Source of the DNA: Tipula vernalis
Lineage: Eukaryota > Arthropoda > Insecta > Diptera > Tipulidae
NCBI GenBank assembly: GCA_958295665.1
Contig: OY282558.1
Coordinates: 47,802,389-47,866,388 of the forward strand
DNA: 64,000 nucleotides
Direction: 5' to 3'
The notes beneath the pieces are model-generated. The model saw only the letters and a program-made list of their open reading frames with translations. It was not told where the DNA came from and made no database searches. The translations under genes were made by a program, and so were the position numbers. This document shows, in pieces, positions 53,736 to 64,000 of the stretch (positions within the stretch are counted from its first letter, which is position 1; every line of letters begins with the position of its first letter).

Positions 53736-54201
53736 TGTGACGGTGACATCTAGCGGGTGATAGAATAAGTTTAACTAATAGCTCAATGTTTTACTGTACT
53801 AAATGGAATTTTCCATGATAAAACAGTTCTAAATGTTTCTACACTATTCTAACTAGAAAAGTCATGAACTTTCGAGAAATTTGGTTTGCGTATATAAAAA
53901 AGCGAACAAGATCGAATTGGATTATTAGTATTTGGAACGCGATAGAGTAAACCTGTAATATTTGGATTATTAGTAATATTTGATAAGCGATAGTGTGAAG
54001 ATTAAAAGGAATTAAAAAGTGATTTAAAAAGTGTTTTAGTGTAAAATAAAAAGTAAAAGTGATCAGTAAAATTTGAGAATAATTTATATAAAGTGATTTT
54101 GTGAATTTTTATTGATAAACTGTGTTGTATTAAATTTTGTGATTTTGTATTATTCACAATCCAGTGATACGAACCTTAATTGACAAGGCAAAAACGTAAC
54201 A
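53736..54201 (+). repeat. Older solo LTR of the same gypsy family
   Basis: Begins TGTGACGGTGACATCTAGCG, ends CGTAACA. It is 466 bp and clearly diverged from the young LTR by substitutions and small deletions. Flanked by TTAT on both sides (53732-53735 and 54202-54205), so it arose by LTR-LTR recombination of a separate earlier insertion. Confidence 0.9.
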
Positions 54202-54205
54202 TTAT

Positions 54206-55054
54206 GTTAACAAAGAAAACCCAATTAAAATGTGTCTCCACTAACTATCTTTGTTTTATTAAAGGTTAGATGGAACCATAGTAAAAATAATTTAAATTGG
54301 TTTGAGTTTCAGGTTTTGGGTTCCAGAAAGAATTGCCAAAAATTGGTTCGGCTTGAAATATCTGAGATTCTTACCTGTAATAAAATGTATTCGCACTTTT
54401 CCTCGTGTATTTATACTTTTGGAAAAACAAAATATAACGAAAACAACTATAAGCGTGTTTTGTTGAGAAAAATTTAATTCGAATTATTTTGAGTTTATTT
54501 TTTTCCAAGAAAATAGTCACTTTGATTTAATTAACAAAAGCCAACCTTTCGAAATAAAAAAAATTAATATATCATAACCAAGAATTAGAATTATCTTTAA
54601 ATAAACCGAATTCTTTTTTGGAGATAATGTTATTCTTGTGGGGTTCATTTAGCCTATGCATTTGACGGTTGGAAATATAGAGAAAGCACTACTTTTGTCT
54701 AAAATTACGACTCCAATCGTCAATTGTTGGTGTAAGTTTATCAAGGAAATACGCTAAATGATGAAGGAATTGTCAAAATAAACACAATTCTTAGTGCTGC
54801 GAGTGCCAGTATTTTTTAAGTGGATGATAGAAGTAGCTACAATTTCCCATTTCCCTTTTAGTTTTTTTACAAATATGTGAATAGATCTATCGAGATTAAT
54901 AAAAAAACACAATATTAGTTAGGAAATATTTTAATTTTATGCCCTTATACTAAGTATTACAAATTCCGTCGAAGAAACCGAGGTAGGTATTGAACTGCCG
55001 TAATTTTTTCACAGAATTTGACAGTATTTACTATTTATGTATATAAACAAAAAT
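54206..55054. other. No gene recognised
   Basis: AT-rich. One frame at 54232-54477 has no recognisable motif. Confidence 0.5.
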
Positions 55055-55218
55055 TTGTTCTGAAATTTTATTTTTTTTTTCCTTTATTTAATATTACAAC
55101 TGATTTACAAATCATTTAGTAATTTATCTTTCTTAAATGAAGATTCACATTTGACGGGCAGTAGCCCAATGGTTACTCCCGTTTGAATTTACATAGTAAT
55201 TATTTTTCTCTATCCTAA

Positions 55219-57491
55219 TTAAATACAACTGCCCAATTCCAAAGGTTTCTGCCTTTGAAGTCTTCTTACTGCATTGGTGGTATCCAACAAACTTCGTATG
55301 TCTGCATTTTGGTGCCGAGATATCCGCTGAATGTGTTTCTTCGCATGATTTTGTATTTCTTCACTTACATATTCCATGTTTAAGTCCCTATGGAGGTTGT
55401 GATTTCTAATGTACCATGGTGCGTTTACAATGCCACGCAGCACTTTGTTTTGAAAACATTGAATCATTTGTACATTTGTCTTCTTGGTACAACCCCAAAG
55501 TTGAATACCGTATATCCATACTGGTTAAGTATTTGCTGATATAACAGCAATTTGTTATGTATTGTAAGCTCAGTGTTTCTACCTATTAGCCAATACATTT
55601 TCCTATATTTAATGTTCAATTCTTCTTTTTTCTTTTTAACATGCTCTTTCCATCTAAGCTTGCAATCGAGAGTCATGCCGAGGTATTTGGCTGTATTTGC
55701 ATTTGGACCCGACCTTAAATTAAGTTTCATTGGAATCCAGTTAACTTTCTGGTTTGTGAAGTTTACGTGAACCGACTTTGCTTCGTTTAGGATAATGCGC
55801 CATTTCTTTGTCCAACTACTCACTGTGTCGGTTGCTTTTTGAAGTTTGGTCGTTGCTTCTGATATACACTTTCCAGTCGCCAGAATAGCTGTATCGTCTG
55901 CAAATGTTGCTATGGTGGCACCTTCTGTATTTGGCATATCTCTGGTGTACATGATGTCCAATATAGGACCCAGTACGCTACCCTGTGGTATGCCTGCTGA
56001 TATTCTCTTTAGTTCAGAGTACTCTCGGTTATATTTTACACGGAAATGTCTGTCTGCGATATAAGATTTAAGAATTTGATAGAATGGCTTAGGTAGATCT
56101 CGATGCAATTTAAATTCAAGTCCTTGGTGCCAAACTTTGTCGAAAGCTTGTGCTACATCTAAGAACATGCTGGAGCATATCTTCTTATTCTCAAGTGAGT
56201 CTTCGATTATATCCGTTATTCTGTGAACTTGTTCTATCGTAGAGTGATTTTCTCTAAATCCAAATTGGTGTGTTGGAATCAAATTTCTCTCTTCTATTAT
56301 TGGCTTGAGTCTCTTGAGCAGTAATTTTTCAAATAATTTTGAAATTACAGGAAGTAGTGAAATCGGTCTGTACGACTTTTTATCGTTCGCGATAGAGATC
56401 TGGAATATCGAATATTATAATCATCAATTTTGCGAACTGTTATTATGTTTTCATCTGCTGTTTGCCTAGGTAACGGTTGAAAGGTGTCTTCCAAGTGAGC
56501 CACAAATAAAATAGCTTTTTGCTTGTCGCTTTTGGCCCAGGTTCCTTCCCCATTTTTAATAGGCGGCTTTTTTCTCTCTAACTAACTCCCTGACCTCAAT
56601 AGGATAATTTTGATTCCTACGGGATTCGGTGTGACTAGCAGGAGAACTTTCCCATGCTGCTTGTTGAATAGTACTGTTAAATACCCCTAGTTCGTCTTCT
56701 AACTGTACCGGTGTTTTAATCGGCACTCGTAGATTTATTTGCATTTCAATTAGTTCTTGGAATAGGTCCCAGTTAGTTCTATTATTTGTTAATTTAGGCA
56801 GGTTATCCTTATTAATTATCATTGTGCTGAGTGTCATGATAACAGGTGTATGATCGGAATATATCCCTTCGCTGTTTTCGATGCACATGTAATCCTCGAA
56901 GATCCCTTTCGTTACATAAAAATCAATGAGATCTGGTATTTTATTTATATCAGCAGGCCAGTATGTTGGTTTACCTCCAGAGTGGAACTCGCAGTTATTT
57001 ATTCGTCCGGCTTCGAATAGCTCTTTTCCTTTATGGGTTGTAAGTCTTGATCCCCAATAGGTGTTTTTTGCATTAAAGTCACCACCAATAATAAAATTGG
57101 ATCCTAGTGATCTCAAGAGTCTATTATAATCTTCTTTGTTTAGATTATAGCGTGGAGGGCAGTAGATAGACGAAATACTGTATTCATTATTATTGTTATT
57201 TTCAACTTTTATGGTTTTAACTTGCATACTTTCCTCTTCTATACTAGGTTCTTCATAGTGTTTGAGATTCTTTTTCACTATTACTGTTGATCCTCCTCTG
57301 GGTTTTCCTCCTGGGTGAACAGCCATGGTAACATTCAAATTCACGTATTTTAATAAATGATGTTTTTGTCAAATGGCTCTCCGATACAAGGCATATATCT
57401 ATTTTTCTAAATTTAGAAAAATTTCTAGCTCTGGAACATGCTGCGCTAGTCCGTTCGCGTTCCAGGTGACAATTCTTAATGTTCTGCTCAT
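55219..57491 (-). pseudogene. ORF2 (endonuclease-RT) of the 55-59 kb Jockey-like element
   Basis: It starts at the ATG at 57491 (MSRTLRIVTWNANGLAQHVP, endonuclease start). After shifts, 57344-56556 has NFIIGGDFNAKNTYWGSR and YSDHTPVIM of the AP endonuclease. Around 56550-56290 the frame is broken (RT fingers). 56282-55464 has FGFRENHSTIEQVHRITDII, MFLDVAQAFDKVWHQGL, SAGIPQGSVLGPILDIMY and the catalytic ATFADDTAIL. 55467-55219 is the C-terminal tail. Several shifts inactivate it. The RT is close in pattern to the one at 11211-12720, so both belong to related Jockey-like families. Confidence 0.87.
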
Positions 57492-57492
57492 T

Positions 57493-58885
57493 TTAGTATA
57501 TGAAGGCTGTTGCCTCGTTCAAGGTTTGGTGCATATCTAGACACTTATATAAAGCTTCTAGACCACGTTCTTGCTTTGCTAGCCGTATATTTATGGCTTC
57601 TATGCTTCGACAAATCGTTTCAAGGGGGTTATCATTCATAGCATTAGATGATTGCTGTACAATTTGTGAATAACTTTTCCGCTCTGTACCTATACCTGGT
57701 GGTTTTGGCTCCGCTTGGGTTTTAGTTGGTTTCTCTTCTCTGGTAACCCTAAGGTTTTGAGGAAACTGATTCATTTTGTTTCTTAGTTTTTGAAGTTCTT
57801 TCGCTACTTCACAGCCTCTATAATTTGCAGGATGATGCCCTTTACAGTTTATACATTTTGCAGGGGTGTTTCTACTTTCTGTACACTCTTTCGCGTTGTG
57901 TTTTCCAGCACATTTTACTCATCTTGGCTCCCGTCTGCAATATTTTTACGTGTGATTGAAACCTTGACATTTTTTGCATTGAGGTATTAGCCTCGTGTTT
58001 TTCTTTAGCGGTTCTATTTTAACCCTCATATTGAGAATTGTTTTGATGTTGAAGATGTTTTCAACTTTCTCCTTTTTGTTAAACGTAAGCATGAAGAGTG
58101 GAAGCCCCCTTTTTTGACTTGATTGTTCTCACCTCTCTCTCGGTTTAGGATGTTTACTGCATCTTCTATTTGCAGATCTCTTGCCTTTAGGTCCTCAATT
58201 ATGTCCTCCTTCTTACACGTTGGATGATGGCCTCTGGCCATAACCTTAATTGCGCGTTCGTTTTTATCTTCGTATGTGAACCATTCTTTACCTTCCGCAT
58301 TGAGCTTTGTTGCTAGAGCTCTATATGTATCGGAATCTGGTGTATTGATTTTCCACACGTTATTGTTCAGTGACACTACTCTATATTCCTTAGCTGTCAC
58401 TGATTTCATTATAGGCTGTATACTAGCAAATTCTGTTATGCCGATTACATTAATTGGCGGAGGCGCCTTTTCTTTCGGTACAACCTTTTGTTGCCGATTT
58501 TGTTGCTGTTGCTGGTGAGCTCGTTTGGTATTAGTATCACCAGTTACTAATACATTAGCTTGCGAATGATCTCCAACTTCAGGCGAGAATTCTGCTTTTC
58601 GTTTTTTGGTAGGTCTTTTCTTCCTTTTCAGTACCCAATCTGTTTCTCTCATGAGATCCTCTTCATCAGTATGGAACTCATTGTTATAACTGGTGTGAGT
58701 ACTTGTTTCATTATAACAAGTTAGCGGGTTTCAGAAATCTCCATTGGTTTGGGTTTCTTTAATTCTTCATTTTCTGTTTTTAGTTTTTCAATTTCACTTC
58801 TTAGTTGGGTTAAAAGTACATCTACTTCACTGAGTTTTCGACAGAGTTCAGCGTTTTCGTGTTTCTGCTGATTTGCAGAGTTAGT
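57493..58885 (-). pseudogene. ORF1 (main part) of the 55-59 kb Jockey-like element
   Basis: From 58885: a coiled coil ELCRKLSEVDVLLTQLRSEI, then 58652-58026 with a basic, Gln-rich linker. Next comes the PRE_C2HC region PPPINVIGITEFASIQPIMK, a YRALATKLNAEGKEWFTY stretch and IKVMARGHHPTCKKEDIIED. A shift near 58095 breaks the frame. The zinc knuckles follow at 57985-57820: QCKKCQGFNHT, CAGKHNAKEC and CINCKGHHPANYRGC, with a stop replacing one Cys region. The C-terminal segment (57774-57493) ends next to the ORF2 start. The N-terminal 55-60 codons are on the opposite strand at 59175-59342. Confidence 0.82.
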
Positions 58886-59174
58886 TATAACCCATTCGAA
58901 AGAAGTTCAATGTTGTTAAGATCACCAAACAATCATACTAACTCTGCAAATGGGGGGTAAGGGGCACCGGTTTAGATGGTCTTAATATACTAGCCATAAT
59001 GCCAACCTCATCTGCACGTGATACTTCCTGCTAGTTAACTAACGAGGCTCTGGCGACCGAGATACGGCGGAATAACCGACTACCGAGAACATAGCAAATG
59101 ATGTTCTCTTCAATGACCCACTACCAACTTGTACTGGTTAGGTTGGTAGTTGATACATAACCAGTTTTAAAGCA

Positions 59175-59342
59175 ATGAATACAACGCAAAAAGGAAACAA
59201 TACCCCAGGTGGTAAACCAACTACCCAGTTGGCTAATCCACCCTCTTACGAGGCTGGCTCAATGAATTCTGGGGTGAGCCAATCATTGCTAAACCCATTC
59301 GAAAGAAGTTCAATGTTGTTAAGATCACCAAACAATCATACT
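59175..59342 (+). pseudogene. Inverted ORF1 start of the 55-59 kb element
   Basis: ATG at 59175: MNTTQKGNNTPGGKPTTQLA, then EAGSMNSGVSQSLLNPFERS and SPNNHT, stopping at the target duplication. The start resembles the ORF1 start at 14119 in the related element (short basic N-terminus, then GG.P and a Pro/Ser-rich segment). It should be continuous with the coiled coil at 58885; the inversion separates them. The frame runs on past 59342 by chance into the neighbouring palindrome. Confidence 0.75.
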
Positions 59343-59394
59343 GACCCTTGTTCTGAAATGTTAGGTTTTATCGGTACTTCACCAAATAATTATT

Positions 59395-59805
59395 TTTTAC
59401 GAAGGGAGAAATTATCGAGAAATTTTGCCAGTTTCAGTTTCGATCTGAGTGAGAATAACGAAAAATTTAATTTTTTACCAGTCATTCTCATAGCGACTGA
59501 AAATGCTAATTACACTTTACATTACTTTCTATATATAGAAAACAACCGTGTAGTTAAGTATTAGCGAATTTGCTTCAAATAAGATTAAATTGAAATTTAT
59601 TATGAGTTTAATATTTGTGTTTGCGTAAAATTCGCTAATACTTAACTACACGGTTGTTTTCTATATATAGAAAGTAATGTAAAGTGTAATTAGCATTTTC
59701 AGTCGCTATGAGAATGACTGGTAAAAAATTAAATTTTTCGTTATTCTCACTCAGATCGAAACTGAAACTGGCCAAAATTTCTCGATAATTTCTCCCTTCG
59801 TAAAA
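59395..59805. repeat. Near-perfect 411-bp palindrome
   Basis: The left arm 59395-59571 and right arm 59629-59805 are reverse complements of about 177 bp with a single one-base indel seen (TTTTGCC versus GGCC near 59428), around a 57-bp loop. No coding capacity. A recently inserted foldback MITE or a recent inverted duplication. If transcribed it would fold into one long hairpin. Confidence 0.85.
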
Positions 59806-60149
59806 CATTTGTTCTGTTCAAAAATTATTTCCATGTAGTTGTAACTTATTAACTCACGTGTGCGGGCTTAACTTTCGACTTGAATTTTGTTTGGTCATTC
59901 AAAATTTACAGAAACCTACCATTTCGGCAAATTTGGGACAAAGAACAATCACAAACTCACATGAACGATAATAAACTAAAATAAATTAAATTCAATTTTT
60001 CTCCTTACATGACTTGAAGGTTGAATCGTTCCACAAGAAACAATTCCTTCCTAATTTTCAAAATGTTTGGAGAAATCACAATTATCTGTTCGAGCGGCCA
60101 GCCGATCAAACTCATAAAAAGGTATTTTATAAGTTTATTTTACTTTTGG

Positions 60150-60235
60150 AAGATATCGGGCTCAAACCGTACATCTGATTACGATCAGTGATGGTGGTGA
60201 ATACATCTATCATCTGTTGGAGCTATGTCCATTCA
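60150..60235 (+). repeat. Diverged fragment of the SINE body
   Basis: ATTACGATCAGTGATGGTGG and TGAATACATCTAT parallel ATTACGATCGGTGATGAAGA and TGAACACATCTAT of the SINE at 45455-45847. Confidence 0.45.
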
Positions 60236-60525
60236 TTGATCCCGAAAAGGTTTGTTTCCAAAATATCTTTAAGGTGATTTTAGTGTGACAGTTTCATTGA
60301 AAAAATATTCATTTTTAGTGAGGAAACTAAACCTTACAACCCCAAGTTAAATTCTCGAGCCCCATTAAGAAATTACGGGGCTTTAAGGGAACCGTTTTTT
60401 TTTTTTTCTGTAAAACTTCTTGTTTAGATGAAACATTTTTTGGTCGAGACAAACATGTTCGTGAAAGAATGAGGACAAGAATTGTCAAATTCAGCTGTTT
60501 GACCGTTTTGATCCCTAATATTAGT

Positions 60526-60932
60526 CGTGTTTTCCATGAGAACTGCACTAGAACTCGATAAATTTTTAATTCCTTTTATTCTATGTAAACAGAAAAAAAA
60601 TTAAATTCATAAAGTGATATTGTGTAGTGTATTTCACATAAATACACATTTTAAGTTGTTACAGCAATAAATAATGATAATTATAGCTTATTTTTTAGTT
60701 ACACTGGATAAACCCATGAATTTATCGAGTGTAGTTGCGTGTAATGACGTCAGCAAGAAATCAGAAAATATTGATGAAATAACTGAAGGGGGAAATTTTT
60801 AAACTTAAAATATGTAATTATATCAAATACACTACACATTCGCGCTTTAAGAATTTATTTTTTTTCGTTTTACATGGAATAAAATGAATTTAAAGTTTAT
60901 CGAGTTCTAGTGCAGTTCTCATGGAAAACACG
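60526..60932. mobile_element. 407-bp MITE with about 130-bp inverted ends
   Basis: The left end starts CGTGTTTTCCATGAGAACTG and continues CACTAGAACTCGATAAA. The right end in reverse complement is the same. The arms continue with diverged blocks to GTGTAGTGTATTT on each side (about 60630 and 60828). No coding capacity; the target duplication is unclear. Confidence 0.7.
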
Positions 60933-62440
60933 GCTATTGTTTTCAGCATAGGTCACCTACGATTACTTTATTTAAAATCGCGAATGGCCGTGCAACATCG
61001 ATTTAGCTACTGCTTAACGAAGCATTTTAAAAGCGTACTACGAAAGAGATCCCTTCCTCTTGAAATTTCTGAATGATGAATGAAATATCAAAATAAAAAT
61101 AAAAATGCCATCTGCGCTAATTTATCCAGATAAATATCAATATTTTACCTCAATTATTTTGCTCTTATAACCTCGCATATAACAATCGATATTTCGCCAC
61201 ACAAATCTGACTTCATTGACTTATTTATGGAAATTTTGTATCATTTTTATTAATAAATCATATTCCTAATAAAAAACAATCAACGCTTTTATGATGTATG
61301 TATGTGGCAGTCGACTATAAATATATTTAGCAACATGCGCAAAGTCACAATACACGTGCACACGGAATTCGTAAAAAAAGGGAGGGCACGCGATGATAGC
61401 GAACTTACTTAAAGGAGTCACTTTCAAATTTTAATGATCCAGTAAATTTTGGTTTTTGATTAAGCAATTTGTCATTACTTTAACAATAGCGCTTTGTCGG
61501 CACGTTTTGTACATATGTATATGCTCGTGTTTAATGTTTGTGTGCGGTATTTGGTATCATCATCGGTTCGTATCTATTAATTGTATGATGATGTATCATG
61601 CCATTTTGTGTGCCATACACACTACAACGTGATTATTCGACCATAAATATTGATTTTTTGATTCAAAATATTTCGTTTTATTTTTTATGGTTTTAAAATA
61701 GTTTTTTACACGCAATGTAATTAATTGTTATATGATTGTTTATGATATAGAAATACACAAATATGTATAAATACATTTACAGCGTTTATGCTATCATCAC
61801 TCGAAATATATCACCGTTTCTAACTACAGATTATGATTTCATGTAAACCCCAATTTGTCATCAATTCGAATGTAAAGCAAATAAACCGAGATAATCAGAT
61901 TCGCACTTTCACCTCTGTAGATGCACAATAAATGTTTTTGTCCTTGATACTAAACTTAACTACTATGTATGTTTGTATGTAATGCCTATACATGTTTCAA
62001 GTACAATGTTGCGCATGTTTTATATGAAATTGCAGTAATTATATTAGTCATGTTCATGTACATACATTATTATGCACATATCCTTCATAAACAGGAATTT
62101 TAATTTTATTATGGTTATCCTATATGTACGGCTTGTGTGGCTTGCATGTTTCACCGTAACTAGGTCGGTTTTATTTTAGCTTCGCACAAATGGATTGCAG
62201 TATGTATTGTACATTTTAATTGGATTTTTGGTTCCGTCCCGTTTTTTAGCTTGTTTATTTCGTTTCCAGGATCAATAACAAAAAAAAAAAACACAAACCT
62301 GCAGTAGAAATTCCCTGATAACCAACGCTTCAAAAGGGGGTTTGTTGGTGATATTGGACACTCATCATAGAGTATGAATACGAATATTCTAAACAGTAGA
62401 TTCTTTGATTCTTATAGACCAACTATACAAAATCTGTCCA
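60933..62440. other. No gene recognised
   Basis: AT-rich with ACATACAT/TATGTATG-type patches and an A-run near 62280. Could be host intergenic DNA. Confidence 0.45.
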
Positions 62441-62800
62441 AATCATCTTGCAGCTTTACGCAATCGAACACGCTGTTGACCCGGACGAAAATTTTCCCGG
62501 GGCAAACTCAAAGCAGTCAACAATATCGTTGATAAACAATGTAAATAATAAAGGGCCGATATGACTTCCTTGAGCTATGCCAGATATCGCGCGAAATAGC
62601 TGGGAACTAGAATTACAAATCCTAACGCATTGTCAGCGGTCGGAAAGGTACGAACGCAACCATTCAATTGGGATGCACTGACAATTTAAATTCTTTAATT
62701 TGGTGATCAGAAGCAATTGGTCGATCTTATCGAAAGCTTTCGCAAAATCAGTATAAACAAAGTCCAAGTTGCTGTCTGTGTTAATTTCTTTGATGATGAT
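62440..62800 (-). pseudogene. Non-LTR RT relic, same family as 9380-10170
   Basis: The minus strand reads FVYTDFAKAFDKIDQLLLI, then CIPIEWLRSYLSDR, and AISGIAQGSHIGPLLFTLFI followed by NDIVDCFEFAPG. This matches the VYTDFSKAFDKID and WLPS-YLS order of the relic at 9380-10170. It ends before the catalytic YADD. One or two stops are present. Confidence 0.75.
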
Positions 62801-62814
62801 TTGGAGAATTGAAA

Positions 62815-63070
62815 TAAGAACCAGGTTTGATTAGATTTATGGTTATAATATTTAATTGAACAATGAATTAAACAATGTGCTCGGTTATTGGCGAAATTGA
62901 TATTATTAATATGACAAATGTCATTTTTTACCCTAGAGCACTAAAACTTATAATCTACTACAGCAAATAATACCCAACCGACATATATGCGGATTTCTAA
63001 ACGGATTTCTATGTAACTTTAATTAAATAAACACAAATAGTTCTTTTAAACTTCAACACTTTCCCTTGTT
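62815..63070 (-). repeat. 3' LTR (start) and polypurine tract of the right-edge copia-like element
   Basis: On the minus strand AACAAGGGAAAG (63070-63059) just after the pol stop is a polypurine tract, followed by TGTTGAAGTTTAAAAG from 63058, the expected LTR start. The LTR end is not identified; AACCTGGTTC near 62815 is the last sequence before the non-LTR relic. Confidence 0.5.
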
Positions 63071-63072
63071 AT

Positions 63073-64000
63073 TTAATTTTTACTTGAAAGTCCCATTTTA
63101 TGGCAAAGCTCCTGAAAACGTGGTTTTGTTAACGGCTTGGTCATAATATCTGCAACTTGGTCCTCTGTTGAAATATGTTGAACTGCTAGTTCCCCTTCCA
63201 TGACTCTTTCTCGAATAAAGAAATACTTTATTTTTATATGCTTAGTACGATGGTGGAACTCTGGATTCTCGGTGAGTCTTACTGTAGCCTGATTGTCTAT
63301 TTGAAGAACTGGTCTTTGTTTCAGATTTCCTATTCCTTGAAACAATCTGTTCAACCAAATAATCTCTTTGACTGCTTCATTAGCTGCTACTAATTCTGCT
63401 TCAGTCGTGGATGTAGAAGTCATTGCTTGTCTTTGACTTAACCACGATATAGTTCCTCCTGCATGTGTAACAACCACTCCTGATGTTGATCTACCAGAGA
63501 CATTGCATCCCCCGAAGTCTGCATCACTGAAGCAATCCAATATTCTGCCGCTGATATTGGGATGATAAACTATGCCTAAATCGCACGTACCTGCTATGTA
63601 TCGAAATACTCGCTTCAGTCTTATTACATCTTCCGTAGATGCGGAATCAAGCGATCTTGATAGGAAACTTACACTGTAGGCCAGATCTGGTCTTGTACCG
63701 ATCATTAAATACATGAGTGCTCCAACTGCTTGACGATAAGGAATATCGCTTAACTTAACATTTTCCTTTGTATCCTCCTTTGATACTACTGGCTCCTTCA
63801 ACATAGGTGTAGAGACTGGTTTGCACTCTTTAAAATTGAAACGTTCTAATATTTTCTTAGCGTAGGCTTGCTGACTTATTTTAATAGCACCATCTTCTAA
63901 ACGTTCGATTTCTAATCCTAGGAAATACGATGCTGGTTTCACTGTGGCCTTGAACTCTGTCTTTAACTCTTTAATGAAGATATTAGCATCCTGCTGATCA
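63073..64000 (-). CDS. Copia-like pol, RT end and RNase H, partial (runs off right edge)
   Basis: The frame is open from base 64000 to the TAA at 63075-63073 (about 308 codons). It begins DQQDANIFIKELKTEF, then SYFLGLEIERLEDGAIKISQ of the RT thumb, PYRQAVGALMYLMIGTRPDL, and LKRVFRYIAGTCDLGIVY. RNase H follows: CFSDADFGGCNVSGRSTSGV, STSTTEAELVAANEAVKEII, QIDNQATVRL, HRTKHIKIKYFFIRE and a C-terminal VADIMTKPL. All conserved RNase H acidic residues are seen and there is no stop, so this element may be intact beyond the window. It is a different lineage from copia-like elements A and B. Confidence 0.92.
   Translation of the reverse strand, partial: DQQDANIFIKELKTEFKATVKPASYFLGLEIERLEDGAIKISQQAYAKKILERFNFKECKPVSTPMLKEPVVSKEDTKENVKLSDIPYRQAVGALMYLMIGTRPDLAYSVSFLSRSLDSASTEDVIRLKRVFRYIAGTCDLGIVYHPNISGRILDCFSDADFGGCNVSGRSTSGVVVTHAGGTISWLSQRQAMTSTSTTEAELVAANEAVKEIIWLNRLFQGIGNLKQRPVLQIDNQATVRLTENPEFHHRTKHIKIKYFFIRERVMEGELAVQHISTEDQVADIMTKPLTKPRFQELCHKMGLSSKN

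Larger units (their letters stand above)
55067..59347 (-). mobile_element. Jockey-like non-LTR element with 5' inversion, 12-bp TSD
   Basis: Flanked by TTGTTCTGAAAT at 55055-55066 and 59348-59359. The A-tail is the T-run at 55071-55080. From the 3' end to 58885 it is minus-strand sense (ORF2, then ORF1). From 58889 to 59347 the element's 5' part is inverted and reads on the plus strand (leader, ATG at 59175, ORF1 start). A 52-bp segment is present twice within the inverted part (58889-58940 and 59292-59342). This is the pattern of twin priming with an extra template jump. Confidence 0.85.

Noticed and set aside
59345..59564. Continuation of the 59175 frame to 129 codons as a single protein
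   Set aside because: The part after 59342 crosses the target duplication and enters the palindrome; it is open by chance.

Overview
The window is AT-rich eukaryotic DNA, almost certainly from an insect. The reasons are the mix of retroelement clades (Jockey-superfamily and I-like non-LTR, BEL/Pao, Ty3/gypsy and Ty1/copia LTR elements, a Penelope-type end), short GT-AG introns of about 63-67 bp, many foldback MITEs and a tRNA-derived SINE. I found no host protein-coding gene, rRNA, functional tRNA or CRISPR array. The window is an intergenic or heterochromatin-like graveyard of nested mobile elements, with one element that looks young and intact.

Layout. 1-1719: a Ty3/gypsy element on the minus strand with a gag-pol open frame running off the left edge and a candidate LTR. 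3041-4229: relics of a DDE transposase and a second gypsy pol. 4425-6514: two palindromic elements. 6515-9380: no gene seen. 9380-15746: an old non-LTR relic split by a younger non-LTR element (11050-14337, 12-bp target duplication), followed by an RNase H tail ending in TAA repeats. 16898-17838: two foldback MITEs. 18090-24440: a BEL/Pao relic split by a nearly complete 4.4-kb Jockey-like element (18704-23133, 14-bp target duplication).

26053-38754 is a multi-level nest. A copia-like element (A) holds two other elements: a 6-kb two-gene DNA element (26303-32295), and a second copia-like element (B, about 33740-37500). The DNA element itself carries a 694-bp palindrome made of two Penelope-like ends. 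Its genes are a SAM-domain (SAMD3-like) multi-exon gene and a second, uncharacterised multi-copy protein. 39098-40681 is a 5'-truncated non-LTR element. 41545-45960 is a degenerate satellite built from a 9-bp GAATTTATA-type word, interrupted by other repeats and by a SINE with a 14-bp target duplication.

47602-53726 is an apparently intact Ty3/gypsy retrotransposon. It has two 495-bp LTRs identical by eye, a gag with an N-terminal SAP motif and a CCHC knuckle, and a pol with protease, RT, RNase H and integrase. A textbook -1 ribosomal frameshift site (GTTAAAC, 7-nt spacer, 9-bp perfect stem) joins gag to pol. An older solo LTR of the same family lies five bases beyond its 3' LTR-flanking duplication. 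55067-59347 is a Jockey-like element with a 5' inversion and a 12-bp target duplication. 59395-60932 holds a near-perfect 411-bp palindrome and a MITE with long inverted ends. The right edge has another non-LTR RT relic and the 3' half of a copia-like pol that is still open at base 64000.

The genes do not form a host pathway. They are competing element genomes, and the target duplications and interruptions allow a relative order of insertion. The two most unusual items are the two-gene SAM-domain DNA element and the frameshift signal of the intact gypsy element.
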